NCBI RefSeq assembly: GCF_000472385.1
Contig: NZ_AWZU01000001.1
Span: 475,372 to 539,371 of the forward strand
Source of the DNA: Bradyrhizobium sp. ARR65
Lineage (GTDB): Bacteria; Pseudomonadota; Alphaproteobacteria; Rhizobiales; Xanthobacteraceae
Length of the DNA: 64,000 nucleotides
Direction: 5' to 3'
The notes beneath the pieces are model-generated. The model was not told where the DNA came from and searched no databases. It saw only the letters and a program-made list of their open reading frames with translations. The position numbers and the translations under genes are program-made. Shown piece after piece: positions 61,611-64,000 of the stretch (position 1 is the stretch's first letter; the number at the start of each line of letters is the position of its first letter).

Positions 61611-64000
61611 ATGGACGCAGTGGCAGACCCGACCAGGACTACTGGCGTCACAGCTTGGCATGCGATGTCCGCCAATGAGGTTGAGAAGTCGCTTGCCACC
61701 GACTGCGAAAAAGGCCTCGATCCGGCCGAAGCGGCGAGGCGCCTGCAGGCGTATGGGCCGAACCGGCTGCCGGAGGGCAGGAAGCGGGGGCCGCTCATGC
61801 GGTTCTTGTCTCAATTCAACAACGTCCTGGTCTACGTCCTGTTGGGTGCCGGCTTCACGAAGCTCATGCTTAATCTGTGGGTCGACGCGTCGATCATCTT
61901 CGGCGTCGTCGTCCTCAACGCGCTGCTCGGGTTCATACAGGAGGGCAAGGCCGAGAAAGCGCTGGATGCTATCCGTAACATGCTGTCCGCCGAAGCTCGA
62001 ACCGTGCGCGGCGGAGAGACGCGCATGATTCCCGCGGAGCAGCTGGTTCCGGGAGATATTGTGCTCCTGGAGTCAGGCGACAGGATCCCCGCGGACATGC
62101 GGCTTGCCGAGGCGAAAAACCTGCGGACCGAGGAGGCGGCCCTCACTGGCGAATCCGTGCCCGCCGACAAGAACACAGACGCGGTTTCTGATAATTCGAC
62201 GGTCGGGGATCGGGAATGCATGGCGTTCTCTGGAACCATGGTCGTGTCCGGGCGTGCAACCGGCGTCGTCGTCGCGACGGGCAGCGAGACAGAGCTTGGT
62301 CGCATCAACTCGCTGCTCACCAGCGTCAGCGCGCTCGAGACGCCGCTGCTGCGCCAGATCAAGAAGTTCGGCTACGTCATCACCGCGGTCGTCGGCGCCG
62401 TGGGCGTGCTGGTGTTCGCCTACGGCAGGTGGGTGGCGCACATGAACTTCGTTGAGCTGTTCCAGGCCGTGGTCGGCATCGCGGTCTCCGTGATTCCCGA
62501 GGGACTGCCCGCAATCATCACAATCACGCTCGCGATCGGCGTTCAACGCATGGCCGAGCGCAATGCCATCATCCGGCGGCTGCCGGCTGTGGAAACACTG
62601 GGATCGGTATCGCGCATCTGCTCGGACAAGACCGGCACTCTGACGCTCATGGAAATGATGGTGGTGTCCGCCGTCACCGCCGAGGCGGCGTATCACGTCA
62701 CCGGGAATGGCTATGCCCCGGAGGGTGAGGTCAAGAGGGACGGAAAGCGCGCGGACAAGGAACCGGTGCTCACGCTCATGGGCCGCGCCTCCATGCTGTG
62801 CAACGACGCAGAGCTGCTTCAGGAGCAAGGCACCTGGAAGGTGGAGGGCGATCCCACCGAGGGGGCACTCTATCCGTTCGCAATCAAGCTCGGCTTGGAC
62901 CGGCGAACCGAGCAGACCGCGTCTCCGCGCATCGACGCCATCCCTTTCGAATCTGAGCATAAGTTCATGGCGACGCTTCACAGGTCCGGCGACGGAAAGG
63001 AGTGTCTTTTTGTCAAGGGCGCGCCCGAGGTCATCCTTGAGCACTGCGATCGACAGCAGACCGTCGGCGGTCAGCACGTGCCGCTCAATACCGCACACTT
63101 CCTGCAGGCCGCCGACATACTTGCGGGCCAGGGCGAGCGTGTGCTCGCGCTCGCGTGGCTAGAGAGCCCAGGCCTGGAGAAGGGAAGTCTCGTTCCCGCC
63201 GACCTGCCGAAGGACCTTGTCCTGCTCGGCTTGATCGGTCTTCTGGATCCGCCACGCAAGGAGGCCATCGAGGCTGTCGGAGAATGCCATGGCGGCGGCA
63301 TTCGCGTGACGATGATCACGGGCGATCACAAGATCACTGCTGCAGCGATCGCCAAAATGCTGGGCATTGGCGACGGCAGGACGGCAATCAGCGGCGCCGA
63401 GATTGAGGAGATGAACGAGGCCACATTGCGGGAAAAGGTACGCAACGTCGATGTATTCGCGCGCGCAAGCCCCGAACACAAGCTTCGCCTCGTCAAGGCA
63501 ATCCAAGCCAACAAGCAGATCGTGGCAATGACGGGCGACGGCGTGAACGATGCACCCGCGCTCAAGAAGGCCGATATCGGTGTTGCAATGGGGATCAAGG
63601 GCACCGAAGTCACCAAAGAGGCTGCGGGAATGATCCTGGCTGACGACAACTTTGCCTCGATCACCGCGGCGGTGAAAGAAGGCCGTACCGTCTACAACAA
63701 TATCGAAAAGGCCATCCTGTTCATGCTGCCGACCAACGTGGCCCAGGCGCTTGTCATCATGGTCGCTATCTTTTTCCAATTCACAATGCCGATCACGGCT
63801 CCACAAGTCCTTTGGGTCAACATGGTAACGTCGGTCGCGTTAGGACTGGTGATTTCGTTCGAGCCGCACGAGCTTGATGTCATGAACCGGCCGCCACGCG
63901 CGGTGGATCGGCCTATTCTGACCGGCTTTGGAATCTGGCGCGTGCTGTTCGTCGGCCTCGCGTTGCTTGCGGCCACCCTGTGGGCGTTTTTCTGGATGAA
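61611..64000 (+). CDS. P-type II cation-transporting ATPase (partial)
   Basis: The first 796 residues of a P-type ATPase of the type II (Ca2+ or Na+/K+-like) class; the frame continues beyond the right edge. Domains are an N-terminal cation-ATPase segment, actuator motif LTGESVPAD (about residue 181), the membrane motif VSVIPEGLPAIITI (PEGL, type II hallmark), phosphorylation site ICSDKTGTLT (D339), nucleotide-binding KGAPEVIL and the hinge TGDGVNDAPALKKADIG. Transport of Ca2+, Mg2+ or protons is possible. The ATG at 61611 follows GGGGA. Type II pumps of this style are found in archaea and in many rhizobia beside stress and fermentation genes. Confidence 0.93.
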   Translation, partial: MDAVADPTRTTGVTAWHAMSANEVEKSLATDCEKGLDPAEAARRLQAYGPNRLPEGRKRGPLMRFLSQFNNVLVYVLLGAGFTKLMLNLWVDASIIFGVVVLNALLGFIQEGKAEKALDAIRNMLSAEARTVRGGETRMIPAEQLVPGDIVLLESGDRIPADMRLAEAKNLRTEEAALTGESVPADKNTDAVSDNSTVGDRECMAFSGTMVVSGRATGVVVATGSETELGRINSLLTSVSALETPLLRQIKKFGYVITAVVGAVGVLVFAYGRWVAHMNFVELFQAVVGIAVSVIPEGLPAIITITLAIGVQRMAERNAIIRRLPAVETLGSVSRICSDKTGTLTLMEMMVVSAVTAEAAYHVTGNGYAPEGEVKRDGKRADKEPVLTLMGRASMLCNDAELLQEQGTWKVEGDPTEGALYPFAIKLGLDRRTEQTASPRIDAIPFESEHKFMATLHRSGDGKECLFVKGAPEVILEHCDRQQTVGGQHVPLNTAHFLQAADILAGQGERVLALAWLESPGLEKGSLVPADLPKDLVLLGLIGLLDPPRKEAIEAVGECHGGGIRVTMITGDHKITAAAIAKMLGIGDGRTAISGAEIEEMNEATLREKVRNVDVFARASPEHKLRLVKAIQANKQIVAMTGDGVNDAPALKKADIGVAMGIKGTEVTKEAAGMILADDNFASITAAVKEGRTVYNNIEKAILFMLPTNVAQALVIMVAIFFQFTMPITAPQVLWVNMVTSVALGLVISFEPHELDVMNRPPRAVDRPILTGFGIWRVLFVGLALLAATLWAFFWM

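Noticed and set aside
1..64000. Mobile elements, tRNA or rRNA genes
   Set aside because: No transposase, integrase, terminal repeat pair, or RNA gene signature was found by reading; a dedicated RNA-gene scan would be needed to exclude a tRNA fully.

Overview
The window is high-GC DNA with short intergenic gaps, many ATG/TGA-type overlaps, an inverted intergenic repeat of the kind common in Bradyrhizobium and relatives, a RegB/RegA-type two-component pair, a cytochrome bo oxidase operon and a rhizobial-style FabI. Together these suggest an alphaproteobacterium of the Bradyrhizobium/Rhodopseudomonas group. This is an inference from gene style, not from a search. No rRNA, tRNA, CRISPR array, transposase or phage gene was seen.

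Region 1 (1-22981) looks like one large catabolic island for a nitrogen-containing heterocycle. It has a BMP-type binding protein (cut by the left edge), a thiamine-pyrimidine-type ABC importer, an MHS-type permease, adenine deaminase, two further amidohydrolases, a creatininase-family amidohydrolase, a cupin, a RutB-like cysteine hydrolase, a RidA protein, a GMC oxidoreductase, an FAD-linked oxidase, a quinone-reductase-like flavoprotein and a two-subunit TPP decarboxylase. Two related LysR regulators sit inside it. It also encodes three Rieske-oxygenase-type proteins. One is complete. The other two are complementary halves: one keeps the [2Fe-2S] ligands but has lost the mononuclear-iron ligands, and the other keeps the iron site but has lost the Rieske cluster. 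The Rieske-only gene overlaps a GST-like gene. This resembles the caffeine N7-demethylase NdmC/NdmD/NdmE, where a Rieske-less oxygenase works with a Rieske protein and a GST homologue. Two copies of one palindromic operator (11616-11632 and 16484-16500) tie the right half of the island into a regulon.

Region 2 (23074-30119) is cyoABCD, a SURF1 gene and a RegB/RegA-like redox-sensing pair, all one strand and mostly overlapping, led by a 37-bp near-perfect palindrome. Region 3 (30139-37085) holds a hypothetical gene and two tandem paralogous giant regulators (winged helix, STAND-type ATPase, helical repeats) with an intrinsic terminator between them. Region 4 (37625-47217) is a mixed accessory stretch: AraC and two LysR regulators, an SDR, an atypical lactate/malate-type dehydrogenase, a DHA2 exporter, remnants of an amidase and of a second DHA2 exporter, an AEC transporter and a hydroxyisobutyrate-dehydrogenase-like enzyme.

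Region 5 (47535-64000) has FabI, a small secreted-looking peptide with an extreme Cys/Gly/Arg tail, and then an energy and phosphate block: PPK2, Na/Pi cotransporter, GAPDH, lactate permease, D-2-hydroxyacid dehydrogenase, a beta-phosphoglucomutase/GH65 phosphorylase fusion, glucokinase, a PfkB-type phosphofructokinase and a P-type ATPase cut by the right edge. These would let the cell break a disaccharide by phosphorolysis, run glycolysis and exchange lactate with little ATP cost.
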